A stretch of DNA of 43,335 bases from Chryseobacterium sp. S0630 (GTDB taxonomy: Bacteria; Bacteroidota; Bacteroidia; Flavobacteriales; Weeksellaceae), in the NCBI RefSeq assembly GCF_024158915.1, contig NZ_JAMZGF010000047.1, positions 1-43,335 of the forward strand, in the 5' to 3' direction. The notes beneath the pieces are model-generated. The model did not search any database and had not been told where the DNA came from. It was given only the letters and a program-made list of their open reading frames with translations. Position 1 is the first letter of the stretch, and each line of letters starts with the position of its first letter. This document shows, in pieces, positions 1 to 9,367 of this stretch. A program made the translations under genes and the position numbers.

Positions 1-47
1 AAAAAAATCATCCTAAAAAAATAATATGGGTAGTTTATAAACAAAAA

Positions 48-70
48 CCGCCTCAAGGAAAATGAGACGG
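48..70 (-). terminator. Intrinsic terminator of argS
   Basis: Read on the minus strand, arms CCGTCTCA and TGAGGCGG pair (one G-U) around a short T-rich loop and are followed by a T tract. It lies 13 bases past the argS stop codon. The CCGCC/GGCGG core recurs in three further hairpins downstream of lipoprotein and SusD genes in this window. Confidence 0.8.
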
Positions 71-83
71 CTTCTTTCTATTT

Positions 84-1844
84 TTACATTCTGTTTACGG
101 TTCCGATTCCCAGCAGTTCTAACGACTTTTTGATCGTTTTTGCTGTGATATCCGAGATATTCAAACGGAATTGTTTTACATTTTCATCTTCCTGATTCAG
201 AATAGGATTATTCTGATAGAAAGAGTTGTATGCTTTCACAAGATCATAAACATAGTTGGCAACCAAAGCCGGACTTAAGGTTTCCGCTGATTTAGCCACT
301 ACAGTTTTAAAGTTGGTCAGTTGCATAATCAATTCTTTTTCAGATTGATTCAATTCAATATCAGCAGTTTCGGACTGTAAAGCACCTGCTTTAGACAATA
401 ACGACTGAATACGTGCATAGGTATATTGAATAAACGGACCTGTATTTCCGTTAAAATCAATACTTTCTGCAGGGTTGAAAAGCATTTTTTTCTTAGGATC
501 AACTTTAAGCATGAAATATTTCAATGCACCTAATCCTACCGTTTCATAAGATGCTTCTTTATCTTCTTCTGAAAGGCTTTCCAGTTTTCCTAATTCCTGA
601 GCTTTAGATTTTGCTGTTTCATACATTTCCTGCATCAGGTCGTCTGCATCTACTACTGTTCCTTCACGGGATTTCATTTTACCTTCAGGAAGTTCTACCA
701 TTCCGTAAGAAAGGTGGAACAACTGATCAGCCCATTCGTATCCTAATTTTTTCAGGATTTTAAATAAAACCTGGAAGTGATAATCCTGTTCGTTTCCTAC
801 GGTATAGATCAGTTTCTGAATATTATTCTGCTTAAAACGCTCCACTGCCGTTCCAAGATCCTGAGTCATGTAGACTGAGGTACCGTCTGAACGTAACAAC
901 AGTTTCTGATCAAGCCCTTCATCTGTAAGGTCGCACCAAACAGAACCATCTTCTTTCTGATACAGAACACCTTTGTCCAAACCAGCCTGGATAAGATCTT
1001 TTCCTAAAATATACGTATTGCTTTCATATTGAACCTGGTCAAAATCTACTCCCAGTCTTTTATACGTTTCGTTGAAACCTTTATAAACCCATGAGTTCAT
1101 TTCTTCCCAAAGCGCTCTTACTGTTTTGTCTCCATTTTCCCAATCCAAAAGCATTTTCTGAGCTTCTTTCATTACCGGAGCATCTTTTTTAGCCTGCTCC
1201 TCTCCTACACCCTGCTCTACAAGTTCTGCAATTTCTTTTTTATAGTTTTTGTCAAATTCTACATAGTAGTTTCCAACAAATTTGTCTCCTTTGGTATTGG
1301 TCGTTTCAGGAGTTGCTCCGTTTCCGAATTTCTCCCAAGCCAGCATAGATTTACAGATATGAATTCCTCTGTCGTTGATGATCTGAGTTTTGATTACATC
1401 ATATCCGGCTTCTTTTAAAATCTGGGCAACTGAGAATCCTAATAAATTATTTCTGATATGTCCCAAGTGCAATGGCTTATTAGTATTCGGTGAAGAATAT
1501 TCTACCATTACTGTAGCATTTTTCTTTTCTACAACAGAGAAGTTTTCGCTTACAGATCTAAAGTTATCCACAAACAATTGGTTTTTCACCTTCACATTAA
1601 GGAAACCTTTTACTACGTTAAAGCTTTCAAAAAGCTCTGTCTGCTCTGTTAAAGCTTCTCCTAATTCAACCCCGATGCTCTCAGGATTTTTCTTCAATTG
1701 TTTTACCAACGGAAAAGTAACAATGGTAAAATCGCCCTCAAATTCCGTTTTATTTTCCTGAACTTCCAGTTTGATGTCTTTTAACTGATATACATTTAAA
1801 ATGACCTCCGAAAGTTTCTGTTCTATGATATCTTTAATATTCAT
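84..1844 (-). CDS. argS: Arginine--tRNA ligase
   Basis: Cytoplasmic class Ia aminoacyl-tRNA synthetase that charges tRNA-Arg with arginine using ATP. The 586 residues fit the family. An N-terminal additional domain covers about residues 1-110. The HIGH motif is HLGH at 126-129, after YSSPNTNKP. The KMSKS loop appears as KMKSREG at 389-395, a degenerate form common in ArgRS. The C-terminal third is the helical anticodon-binding DALR domain, with the typical FNGNTGPFIQYTYAR stretch ahead of it. The ATG at 1844 gives the usual short N-terminus. It stands alone between its own terminator and the terminator of the upstream lipoprotein gene, so it is probably transcribed singly. Confidence 0.97.
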   Translation of the reverse strand: MNIKDIIEQKLSEVILNVYQLKDIKLEVQENKTEFEGDFTIVTFPLVKQLKKNPESIGVELGEALTEQTELFESFNVVKGFLNVKVKNQLFVDNFRSVSENFSVVEKKNATVMVEYSSPNTNKPLHLGHIRNNLLGFSVAQILKEAGYDVIKTQIINDRGIHICKSMLAWEKFGNGATPETTNTKGDKFVGNYYVEFDKNYKKEIAELVEQGVGEEQAKKDAPVMKEAQKMLLDWENGDKTVRALWEEMNSWVYKGFNETYKRLGVDFDQVQYESNTYILGKDLIQAGLDKGVLYQKEDGSVWCDLTDEGLDQKLLLRSDGTSVYMTQDLGTAVERFKQNNIQKLIYTVGNEQDYHFQVLFKILKKLGYEWADQLFHLSYGMVELPEGKMKSREGTVVDADDLMQEMYETAKSKAQELGKLESLSEEDKEASYETVGLGALKYFMLKVDPKKKMLFNPAESIDFNGNTGPFIQYTYARIQSLLSKAGALQSETADIELNQSEKELIMQLTNFKTVVAKSAETLSPALVANYVYDLVKAYNSFYQNNPILNQEDENVKQFRLNISDITAKTIKKSLELLGIGTVNRM

Positions 1845-1936
1845 GTTTCTAAATTCTCTTTTTAATGCTTATCGCTGAAACATTTTTACAGTCTGTTTCA
1901 ATTCAAAATCTGAGTTACAAATATACGGAAATAAAA

Positions 1937-1956
1937 AAACCGCCCGAAGGCGGTTT
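1937..1956 (-). terminator. Intrinsic terminator of SusCD cassette 1
   Basis: Perfect 8-bp stem AAACCGCC / GGCGGTTT with a CGAA tetraloop, followed on the minus strand by a T tract. It lies 12 bases after the stop of the lipocalin-like lipoprotein gene and should end the susC-susD-lipoprotein transcript before argS. Confidence 0.85.
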
Positions 1957-1968
1957 CTTAAAGTATTT

Positions 1969-2421
1969 TTATTCTTTTAAATAAACTAATACAGCATCAT
2001 CATTACCTGGGATTCCATCTACATTTTTAGAACCATCAACAATTTTCAGTTCAGTATCAGAGAAATCTTCGACAGTTTTCTGTGATGTTTTACTCACTCC
2101 TGCTTCCGTATAAGTAAGCGTTAGTTTACCATACATCCTATCATAAGCCCATTTCCCTAAATAGGATTCAGGTTTTATACACTCCCCGGCTCCAGCACCT
2201 GCTTCATATCTTTCATATACACCCGAAAAGTCAGTATTAATAAGTATCTGTCCTTTTTTTTCACAAGTGGATACAGGATAGCTTTTCCCTTTAAACTCAT
2301 ATCGGGAAGGTTTCCATGTACCATTAACACTCACCTCTTCTGTTTTAGAATTACTCCTGTCATCGCCACTGCTGCAAGAAACAATTCCCATTATGGCAAT
2401 AAGCCCAATCAAAAACTTCAT
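1969..2421 (-). CDS. Lipocalin-like lipoprotein, cassette 1
   Basis: A 150-residue predicted lipoprotein. A hydrophobic signal segment ends in a lipobox-like IVSC with Cys16, followed by SSGDD, an acidic stretch resembling the Bacteroidota lipoprotein export signal, so it may be exposed on the cell surface. The mature part (NGTWKPSRYEF, a conserved pair of cysteines, KWAYD, KLTLTY) resembles the lipocalin-like fold of small Bacteroidota lipoproteins. It is clearly paralogous to the protein encoded at 7394-7843, sharing WKP, CE-KG, LGKWA/VGKWAF and the NxDxxPGNDxAVLV ending. It follows the SusD gene by 83 bases, so it is probably cotranscribed and may help bind the cassette's ligand. The ligand is unknown. 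Confidence 0.75.
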   Translation of the reverse strand: MKFLIGLIAIMGIVSCSSGDDRSNSKTEEVSVNGTWKPSRYEFKGKSYPVSTCEKKGQILINTDFSGVYERYEAGAGAGECIKPESYLGKWAYDRMYGKLTLTYTEAGVSKTSQKTVEDFSDTELKIVDGSKNVDGIPGNDDAVLVYLKE

Positions 2422-2504
2422 ATTGTATTGTATAATTTTTTAAATAAGATATTCCTGCATTGCTACAGGAATACCATTATTATTGATTTCAAAGGATCAT
2501 TACA

Positions 2505-4058
2505 TTAGTTTACGTCCCAGAAAACTTTAGTTGATACTTTATCTCCTCCAATTTTTGAAGCAGCTTTCTCAACATTAGCTTTGTTAAGCAAATATTCCTG
2601 ATCAGAATACTTCATTCTTACCGGCACAGATTCTACTGTAGAATCTTCAGGATTTTCAAACACAGGGTAATTTAATCTTCTTGCAAAATTCCATGCCTGG
2701 AATCCTTTATTAAACATGGCAACCCAAGCCTGGAAACCTATAGATTTTCTCCAGTTTGAAGCATCATATGGATTTGCTGCAATGAATGTAGCTGCAGATG
2801 CAGGGGCAATACCATATTCTGTCATAGAAGCAGTGATAGCTTCTCCATATAGACCCGCTCCTGTTCCACCAACACTAAAACCGCGTGCTGCTGCTTCAGC
2901 TCTTAAGAATGAGATTTCTGAGTAATCCAGCAAATATCCTTGAGCGTTCTCTGTGAAAAGCATATAATCATTATCGTCTCCCATATCAGGAACTCCGTTA
3001 ATATCTATTTTTGGAGAGGTCATATGTGAGTAATTCACAAATGAATTTCCTTTTCCATAAACTCCTCCTTTATATGCACCTGTATTAGGCTTGTACTTTC
3101 CAGTAATTTTGTCGAATACTCTATCTGCTTTTACAAACCATCTTGCTCTTCTAGGATCCGAAGTAGAATTCATATAGTTTATCAACACTTCTGAAGGAAC
3201 AAGATCATTTCTACCAGACTGTACATCTTCCTGATATACAGGATTAGCAAATAATCCTGATGGAAAAGCCGCTAAACCAAAATTATCATCTTTACTTTCG
3301 AATAAACCAGCTGCATAAGCTGCCTCAGCAGTATTTTTTGCAAATGCCGGATCAGCATCGGAAAGAGTTACTGCTAATTTGAATTTTAAAGAGTTACCCA
3401 TTTTTTTCCACTTAGACATATTTCCTTTATAGAATAAGTCATCAGCATATCCGGACTCTGCGGTACTAATCATTGCAACAGCGGCATCAATTCTTTTTAT
3501 CAGATCCAGATAAATTGTTTTTGCATCATCATAAGGAATTTCAGAAGCTCCCGGACTCCCTGGAACAGCTTTTAAAGTTCCAAAATAAGGGACATCCCCA
3601 TATGTATCAACAAGATTTGCCCATGTGTATACACTGATCAATTCAATAATAGCTATATTATTTTTTTTCTTCACGGCACTTCCACCCTCATTTTGAAGAA
3701 ATTGTTTAGCATCTCTAAGAGCAGACAGAACCCCCGCAGAATGCACTGTAGCAGATCTTGAAGCCATCATTACATTATAATGGCTTCTTGGGATAGGTCT
3801 TGTTACCATATCATAGTTTGATTCATCAACATAGGTAGTTTGTGCCCATTGCTGAGTAAAGAATCTTGAGATATTATTATTAACGTTAGGGGTTAGCATC
3901 TGCGATATTAACGCCTGTTCTGCACTTGCCACCAATAACCCTGAAGGAACAATTGATGGGTGTTTTGGGTCTTCATTCAAAGATGTGATATCACGTTCAC
4001 AAGAAGTGGTAGCCACAGTTAAAGAAATTAGACTTAATATTAAAATTATCTTTTTCAT
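2505..4058 (-). CDS. SusD/RagB-like nutrient-binding lipoprotein, cassette 1
   Basis: Outer-membrane surface lipoprotein that would cap the SusC barrel and capture ligand. The signal peptide ends TTSC with Cys20, followed by ERDITSLNEDPKHP; the Asn-Glu-Asp-Pro element just after the lipid anchor is typical of SusD-like proteins. The 517 residues are helix-rich with TPR-like segments (DTYGDVPYF, YDDAKTIYLDLIKRIDAA, EISFLRAEAAARG) and end in the usual YP-NE..YNP-type equivalent MKYSDQEYLLNKANV. It is close to the 486-residue product of 7903-9363; the extra length lies mainly around residues 315-370. It starts 7 bases after the susC stop codon, so translation of the two is probably coupled. The ligand cannot be inferred. 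Confidence 0.92.
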   Translation of the reverse strand: MKKIILILSLISLTVATTSCERDITSLNEDPKHPSIVPSGLLVASAEQALISQMLTPNVNNNISRFFTQQWAQTTYVDESNYDMVTRPIPRSHYNVMMASRSATVHSAGVLSALRDAKQFLQNEGGSAVKKKNNIAIIELISVYTWANLVDTYGDVPYFGTLKAVPGSPGASEIPYDDAKTIYLDLIKRIDAAVAMISTAESGYADDLFYKGNMSKWKKMGNSLKFKLAVTLSDADPAFAKNTAEAAYAAGLFESKDDNFGLAAFPSGLFANPVYQEDVQSGRNDLVPSEVLINYMNSTSDPRRARWFVKADRVFDKITGKYKPNTGAYKGGVYGKGNSFVNYSHMTSPKIDINGVPDMGDDNDYMLFTENAQGYLLDYSEISFLRAEAAARGFSVGGTGAGLYGEAITASMTEYGIAPASAATFIAANPYDASNWRKSIGFQAWVAMFNKGFQAWNFARRLNYPVFENPEDSTVESVPVRMKYSDQEYLLNKANVEKAASKIGGDKVSTKVFWDVN

Positions 4059-4065
4059 GTTTTGT

Positions 4066-7059
4066 TTAGAATTTTAATGTTACATTGATACCTATGTCAC
4101 GTGTTGTAGGAAGTACCCCAATAGAGTTTCCTTTTGAAGCTAACCCGTTTCCAGTTCCTGCTTCAGGATCTGCATAAGGTAAGTTTTTGTGAATGATCCA
4201 AAGGTTTCTTCCAACTAAAGAAATTTTTGCTTCCTGTATAGAAGTATTGGCAAGAATTGATTTTGGAAGGCTGTAACCAATACTAGCTTCTCTTAACTTA
4301 ACATAAGAAGCATCATATACAAATCTGCTGTTTGGCATTCTTCTGTATCCATCCACGTTACCAAAACTACCAGGAGCACTTGTAGGAGTTGTATTTACTT
4401 GTCCGTTAGGATTTACACCTGGATTAATAACCCCAGCTGTTCTATAATCTCCTACAGCAGTCTCTTCATACAAACCTGTAGCAAGACCATAATACATATC
4501 TGTAGAGAATACATCCCCACCATGTTTGATATCAATTAAGAAACTCACAGAAATTCCTTTATAAGTAAAGCTATTCCTGATACCTCCAATCCAATCTGGG
4601 GTAATATTTCCGATTACCTGATTTGGATTTCTTAAATATCTCCCGTTAGTAGGGGACACAACACGCTCTCCATTGGCATCGTAAACATAATCTGAACCAA
4701 CCAAAGCTCCAAATGCTTCACCAACTCTTGCATTTAATGAAACACCTCCCTGATATTGTGCCAATAAATAGTTTTGGGAATCACCATATAGAGAAATTAC
4801 TTCATTTTCGTTTTTAGACCAATTTACATCAATATCCCAACTAAAGTTAGAATTTTTAATCGGCGTACCATTTAACTGAACTTCAATACCTTTATTATTA
4901 ATCTGTCCTGCATTTACTAGGAATGTTCTATACCCAGTCGCTGAGGAAACCGGAAGATTGATAATTTGATCAAGAGTACGCGTTTTATAAACAGCTATAT
5001 CAAATCCTATTCTGTTTTTTAAGAATTGAGCTTCCATACCAAATTCCACTTCTTTTGATCTCTGTGGTTTAAGATCTGGATTTGCTAAGAAATATGATTG
5101 ATTAACCAATCCCGTACCTCCAAATCCTCCTCTTACTCTATAGGTATTATTTAGTTGATAATTCACAGTTGAGGAACCTACTTCTGCATAATTGGCTCTT
5201 ACTTTCCAGAAGCTTAACCAGTTTTGCTTCCATAATTCTGAAAGAATTAAAGATCCTGTTGCTGAATAGTAATCATAGGTATTATTAGCTTTTGGAAGGT
5301 TTGAACTTCTGTCTACTCTATACGTTCCGTCTACAAATAATAAATTTTTATATCCGAAAGAAGCCGTAGCATATAAACTGGATGTAAGCCATTTTGCGTA
5401 GTTTTCATCCGGCGGGATGATTGGATTTGCAGAGTTAGAAATTGCATACAATCCCGGAGTTGCAAGACCACCTTCTGTACTTGCATACACTGCATCACTT
5501 AGGTTTCTTCTTACATTCCCTCCTACGATACCACTAACATTTAAGTCTTCCAGGATATCGAATTTGTAATTAGCAAATAAATCAAAGTTGGTTTCTGAAG
5601 TTCTTACATCCTGACGGGAATATCCTGAAGTTACATTATTTCCTGAAGCTCCAAAAGACTGAGGTAATGAGCCGTTAGTCAATCTTTCTTCAATTAGCAT
5701 TTGCATATTGTCATAAGATAACTTCCCTGTAATTCCAAAGTTTCTAGAAACATCATACTTTAACTGTGCATAGCTGAATGTTCTTGTTCTGGAGTCAGTT
5801 TGATAGTTATTATATCTCTGGAAATATGGGTTATTCCAATAAATAGGTGTTCCATCTGAGCCAGAATTTCTATTCCATGTATTGTTGCTGTTATTCGATC
5901 TGGCATAGGCATCTCTTAATTCATAGATGTCTACGTTCGTCTGCCACCACTGTCTGAATCCAGTTACAATATTATCAGAATATCCAGTTTCGTTTCGTCC
6001 TTTTGTATCCTGAATGGTTAAAGTTGAAAATACAGTAGCATGTAGTTTATCTGTAAAATCATAGCTAAACTTTGCAGTTAAATTATTTTTTCTCAAATCT
6101 GAATTTGGCAATAAACCATTAGAAAGCATATTTGAGTATGACAATGATATGTTCGATGATTTATTTCCTTTCTCCAATGAAATGGAGTTAACATACGTTA
6201 CCGGAGTTTCAAAGAATTTAATAGGCCCATTTTTAGCTGCTACCCAAGGTGTTGCCATCCCATAATAAGGGGAAGTTGGATCGTAAGAATACCATTGACG
6301 AACTAATAAGTTAGGGTTAAACTCAGCTCCATAAGAAGCATCTTCGGTAAATGGCACCTGAAGTTCTCCAGTGTTCGGATCATGGTTAAAATATTCATTC
6401 CCATTATTTCCGTACACAGCTCCATAACCAGCTCCATATCTTGATTGATATTTAGGGAAAGTAGATTTATCAATAAAACCTACATTGATGTTTGAGTTCA
6501 ATGTTACTCCCCAACTTCCGTCTTGTTTTCCACGTCCGTTTTTAGTAACAATCAAAATTACACCATCACTTCCTCTTTCTCCGTATAAAGCAGAAGCAGC
6601 TGCTCCTTTTAAAACATTTATACTTTCAATATCATTCTGATTGATATCCGATAAGAAATTTCCATAATCAAAAGCAGTTCCTTTGACACTTCCATTATTT
6701 ACTGGAGATCCATCAACTACAATAAGCGGAGATCCTCCTGACAGAGATTTATACCCTCTGATCAATAAGTTTGATGATCCGCCAAAGTTGTTGTTTGTGT
6801 TAACCTGAAGACCTGCAACTTTACCAGAAAGTAAACCTGCAACGTTCCCTGTATTGGTAGTTCCACCTGTTAATGCCTCAGCCTTTACTTCTTCGGAAGC
6901 ATAACCAAGAGATTTTTTCTCTCTTTTAATCCCGAGTGCGGTTACAACCACACCCTCAATTTCTTTTGTTTTAATAGTATCATTCTTTTGTTGAGCGTTC
7001 GCAACCGCTATAGAAGAAGATAATACTAAAACAAGAAGACTTGCTGTTAGTTTCTTCAT
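4066..7059 (-). CDS. SusC/RagA-type TonB-linked outer-membrane transporter, cassette 1
   Basis: A 997-residue TonB-dependent transporter of the SusC/RagA class, expected to import a ligand captured by the SusD partner. The signal peptide ends ANAQ. The TonB-box/plug boundary reads EIEGVVVTALGIKREKK. The plug carries LLSGKVAGLQV, the SusC signature LIRGYKSLSGGSPLIVVDG, and NVLKGAAASALYGERG. The remainder is the 22-strand barrel ending in aromatic-rich NVTLKF. It lacks the N-terminal carboxypeptidase-regulatory-like domain found in many SusC proteins. It is first in a susC-susD-lipoprotein unit. The first 180 or so bases are nearly identical to those of the paralogue starting at 12328. Confidence 0.95.
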   Translation of the reverse strand: MKKLTASLLVLVLSSSIAVANAQQKNDTIKTKEIEGVVVTALGIKREKKSLGYASEEVKAEALTGGTTNTGNVAGLLSGKVAGLQVNTNNNFGGSSNLLIRGYKSLSGGSPLIVVDGSPVNNGSVKGTAFDYGNFLSDINQNDIESINVLKGAAASALYGERGSDGVILIVTKNGRGKQDGSWGVTLNSNINVGFIDKSTFPKYQSRYGAGYGAVYGNNGNEYFNHDPNTGELQVPFTEDASYGAEFNPNLLVRQWYSYDPTSPYYGMATPWVAAKNGPIKFFETPVTYVNSISLEKGNKSSNISLSYSNMLSNGLLPNSDLRKNNLTAKFSYDFTDKLHATVFSTLTIQDTKGRNETGYSDNIVTGFRQWWQTNVDIYELRDAYARSNNSNNTWNRNSGSDGTPIYWNNPYFQRYNNYQTDSRTRTFSYAQLKYDVSRNFGITGKLSYDNMQMLIEERLTNGSLPQSFGASGNNVTSGYSRQDVRTSETNFDLFANYKFDILEDLNVSGIVGGNVRRNLSDAVYASTEGGLATPGLYAISNSANPIIPPDENYAKWLTSSLYATASFGYKNLLFVDGTYRVDRSSNLPKANNTYDYYSATGSLILSELWKQNWLSFWKVRANYAEVGSSTVNYQLNNTYRVRGGFGGTGLVNQSYFLANPDLKPQRSKEVEFGMEAQFLKNRIGFDIAVYKTRTLDQIINLPVSSATGYRTFLVNAGQINNKGIEVQLNGTPIKNSNFSWDIDVNWSKNENEVISLYGDSQNYLLAQYQGGVSLNARVGEAFGALVGSDYVYDANGERVVSPTNGRYLRNPNQVIGNITPDWIGGIRNSFTYKGISVSFLIDIKHGGDVFSTDMYYGLATGLYEETAVGDYRTAGVINPGVNPNGQVNTTPTSAPGSFGNVDGYRRMPNSRFVYDASYVKLREASIGYSLPKSILANTSIQEAKISLVGRNLWIIHKNLPYADPEAGTGNGLASKGNSIGVLPTTRDIGINVTLKF

Positions 7060-7081
7060 ATCAAAATTAATTTTTACTCAG

Positions 7082-7113
7082 CAAATTTGTATTTTTATTG
7101 ATAAATTAACAAA
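7082..7113 (-). promoter_or_regulatory. Putative promoter of SusCD cassette 1
   Basis: On the minus strand TTTG is followed after 20 bases by CAAATTTG, close to the Bacteroidota -33 TTTG / -7 TAnnTTTG arrangement with one mismatch in the -7 box. The element ends 22 bases before the susC start codon. The same pair occurs upstream of the other two susC genes. The transcription start has not been observed. Confidence 0.5.
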
Positions 7114-7350
7114 CAAATACAAATAAAACAGAAATAAATACAATAATCAGTATGAAAAACAACTAAATCAATTAATAAAATACATCAAAAACAAAGTATT
7201 TAATAAAAAAAAATAACATCAATATTTCAATTAATGCATAAATATCTACACATTGACCACACACTCACAACACGCTGAAAAACTGATAAATATAAACCCA
7301 AAAAGCAATATTAATTCACAATATACTCTAAAAAAAAGTTTATAAATAAA
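7114..7350. other. AT-rich spacer between SusCD cassettes 1 and 2
   Basis: About 240 bases of A-rich sequence with no credible reading frame and no conserved structure. The cassette 1 promoter lies at its left edge and the cassette 2 terminator at its right. Confidence 0.6.
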
Positions 7351-7374
7351 AAAAACCGCCATAAGGCGGTTTTT
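7351..7374 (-). terminator. Intrinsic terminator of SusCD cassette 2
   Basis: Perfect 10-bp stem AAAAACCGCC / GGCGGTTTTT with an ATAA loop, followed by T residues on the minus strand. It lies 19 bases beyond the stop codon of the second lipocalin-like gene. Confidence 0.85.
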
Positions 7375-7393
7375 ATATGCAAGCAAGAATTAT

Positions 7394-7843
7394 TTATTCT
7401 TTTCCGAAAACAAGGACAGCCTCGTCATTTCCGGGCGTATTGTCCAAATTTTTGCTGTTATCATTAATTCTGAGTTCTGTATCTGAATAGGACTGCACTT
7501 GTTTTTTCATAGTTTTAGTCACTCCAGCATCGTTATAAGTAATTGTAAGAGTATTATATAAACTATCAAAAGCCCATTTTCCTACAAAAGAATCTGATAA
7601 ATTACAATTCCCCGAAACTCCAGACTCATATCTGTCATAGGCTCCTGAGAAATCTGCATTAATCATTATGACTCCTTTGTCTTCACAATCATTCAGTACA
7701 ATATTTTTACCTCTGAATTCATATTTAAAGGGCTTCCAGATTCCATTTATGCTTACATCATTGGCTACTGCTTGATGATCATCATCATCATTAGAACATG
7801 AAACAAATCCCATTAATAAAAGAATTCCAATAAAATATTTCAT
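7394..7843 (-). CDS. Lipocalin-like lipoprotein, cassette 2
   Basis: A 149-residue predicted lipoprotein: the signal segment ends FVSC with Cys16, followed by SNDDDD, a strongly acidic run that fits the lipoprotein export signal for surface display in this phylum. The body (NGIWKPFKYEFRGK, CEDKG, VGKWAFDSLYNTLTITY, NLDNTPGNDEAVLV) is a paralogue of the product of 1969-2421 and probably adopts the same small lipocalin-like barrel. It follows its SusD gene by 59 bases and closes the unit before a terminator. Duplication together with the SusCD pair suggests a working part of the uptake system, but this is inference. Confidence 0.75.
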   Translation of the reverse strand: MKYFIGILLLMGFVSCSNDDDDHQAVANDVSINGIWKPFKYEFRGKNIVLNDCEDKGVIMINADFSGAYDRYESGVSGNCNLSDSFVGKWAFDSLYNTLTITYNDAGVTKTMKKQVQSYSDTELRINDNSKNLDNTPGNDEAVLVFGKE

Positions 7844-7902
7844 AATTAAGTATTTTCTACATCCGGCTAATGGTATTAGGATCAGCCGGATTATTATTCA
7901 AA

Positions 7903-9363
7903 TTAAAACTTATCCCAGAAGATCTTCGTTGAAACTTTATCCCCTCCTATTTTTGTTGCTGCGGCATTTACGTTCGTAGCATTCAATAGATATTCTTGGT
8001 CAGAATAACGCATTCTGATTGGAACTGCTTCTACTCTGGAGTTTGAAGGATTTACGAATACCGGGAAGTCCAGTCTTCTTGCAAAGTTCCATGCCTGGAA
8101 ACCTTTATTAAACATGGCTACCCATGATTGTTCTCCAATTGATTTTTTCCAGTTGACAGCATCATATGGATTAGCAGAAACATATGCCTCAGCGTTAACA
8201 GTACTTACACCGTATTCTGCCATGGAAGCTCTAATTGCATCAGAATATATAGTGGCAGCAGCTCCTCCTACACTGAATCCTCTTTGTGCAGCTTCAGCTC
8301 TTAAGAACATAATTTCTGTATAATCCAACAAGAAACCTTGAGCATTTTCCCCAGAAATAGCATTTGTAAAATGAGAATACTGTCCGAAAACGTTTTGCTT
8401 GGCATATTTCCCTCCAATATAAGCACCTTCTACTGTTGTAAACCAAATAGCTCTTCTTGGGTCGCTTTTACCATTCATAAAATTCATTAAGACATCAGAC
8501 GGTAAAAAGTCATTTCTACCGGATTGAATGACATCCTGATAAACAGGGTTGGATAATAATCCCGAAGGGAAAGTCTGCAATCCGAAGTTATCCAGTTTTT
8601 CTGTGAATAACCCGCCTGTATATGCTGCTTCAGCATACGTTTTAGCCAGAGCTGGTTCAACATCAGCAAGAGTAACTGCTAATCTAAACTTCAAAGAATT
8701 CGCCATTTTTTTCCATTTGGACATATCTCCTTTATAGATAAGATCATTGGAATATCCTGTATCTGAAGTATTAATCATAGCAAGAGCAGCATCGATTCTT
8801 TTTATCAGATCAAGATAAATAGTCTTTGCATCATCATAAGGGATTTCTGAATTTCCTGGATTTTCTGCGGTGGCCTTAAGAGCTCCGAAATAAGGAATAT
8901 CTCCATAGGTATCTACTAAATTGGCCCATGCATAAACATTTACCAATTCAATCATCGCAATATTATTATTCTTCTTCACACTAGCAACTCCTTCATCTTC
9001 AAGAAATCTTCTGGCATCTCTCAATGCTGAAAGAACTCCCGGAGAATTTACTGTAGCTGAAGAAGAGGCCATCATACGATTGTAATGATTTCTAGGAATA
9101 GGTCTTGAAACCATATCATATCTTGATTCATCAATATATGTTGTTTCTGACCATTGCTGGGTAAAAAATCGGCTAATATTACGGTTAACATTGACGTTCA
9201 ATATCTGATCAAGTAAAACCTGTTCTGCACTTGCAAAAAGTACTCCGGAAGGCACTACCGTCGGGTGCTTAGGATCTTCATTCAATGAAGTAATTTCTCT
9301 TTCACAAGAAGTAAAAGTTAATGACAATGAAGCTAAGCCTATGATTAAAAATATTTTTTTCAT
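7903..9363 (-). CDS. SusD/RagB-like nutrient-binding lipoprotein, cassette 2
   Basis: A 486-residue surface lipoprotein partner of the SusC protein encoded just upstream. The signal peptide ends FTSC with Cys20, then EREITSLNEDPKHPTVVPSG, almost the same as in cassette 1. Shared segments include NRNISRFFTQQWSETTYIDESRYDM, VDTYGDIPYFGALKA, EIPYDDAKTIYLDLIKR and RMRYSDQEYLLNATNV. It lacks about 30 residues present in the cassette 1 copy around position 315, a likely ligand-side loop. The start codon is only 4 bases after the susC stop codon, which suggests tight translational coupling. Confidence 0.92.
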   Translation of the reverse strand: MKKIFLIIGLASLSLTFTSCEREITSLNEDPKHPTVVPSGVLFASAEQVLLDQILNVNVNRNISRFFTQQWSETTYIDESRYDMVSRPIPRNHYNRMMASSSATVNSPGVLSALRDARRFLEDEGVASVKKNNNIAMIELVNVYAWANLVDTYGDIPYFGALKATAENPGNSEIPYDDAKTIYLDLIKRIDAALAMINTSDTGYSNDLIYKGDMSKWKKMANSLKFRLAVTLADVEPALAKTYAEAAYTGGLFTEKLDNFGLQTFPSGLLSNPVYQDVIQSGRNDFLPSDVLMNFMNGKSDPRRAIWFTTVEGAYIGGKYAKQNVFGQYSHFTNAISGENAQGFLLDYTEIMFLRAEAAQRGFSVGGAAATIYSDAIRASMAEYGVSTVNAEAYVSANPYDAVNWKKSIGEQSWVAMFNKGFQAWNFARRLDFPVFVNPSNSRVEAVPIRMRYSDQEYLLNATNVNAAATKIGGDKVSTKIFWDKF

Positions 9364-9367
9364 TTTT

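Noticed and set aside
1390..1761. Open frame of 123 codons on the plus strand inside argS
   Set aside because: It is antisense to a clear ArgRS gene, has low-complexity Phe/Thr-rich sequence and no recognisable domain or leader.
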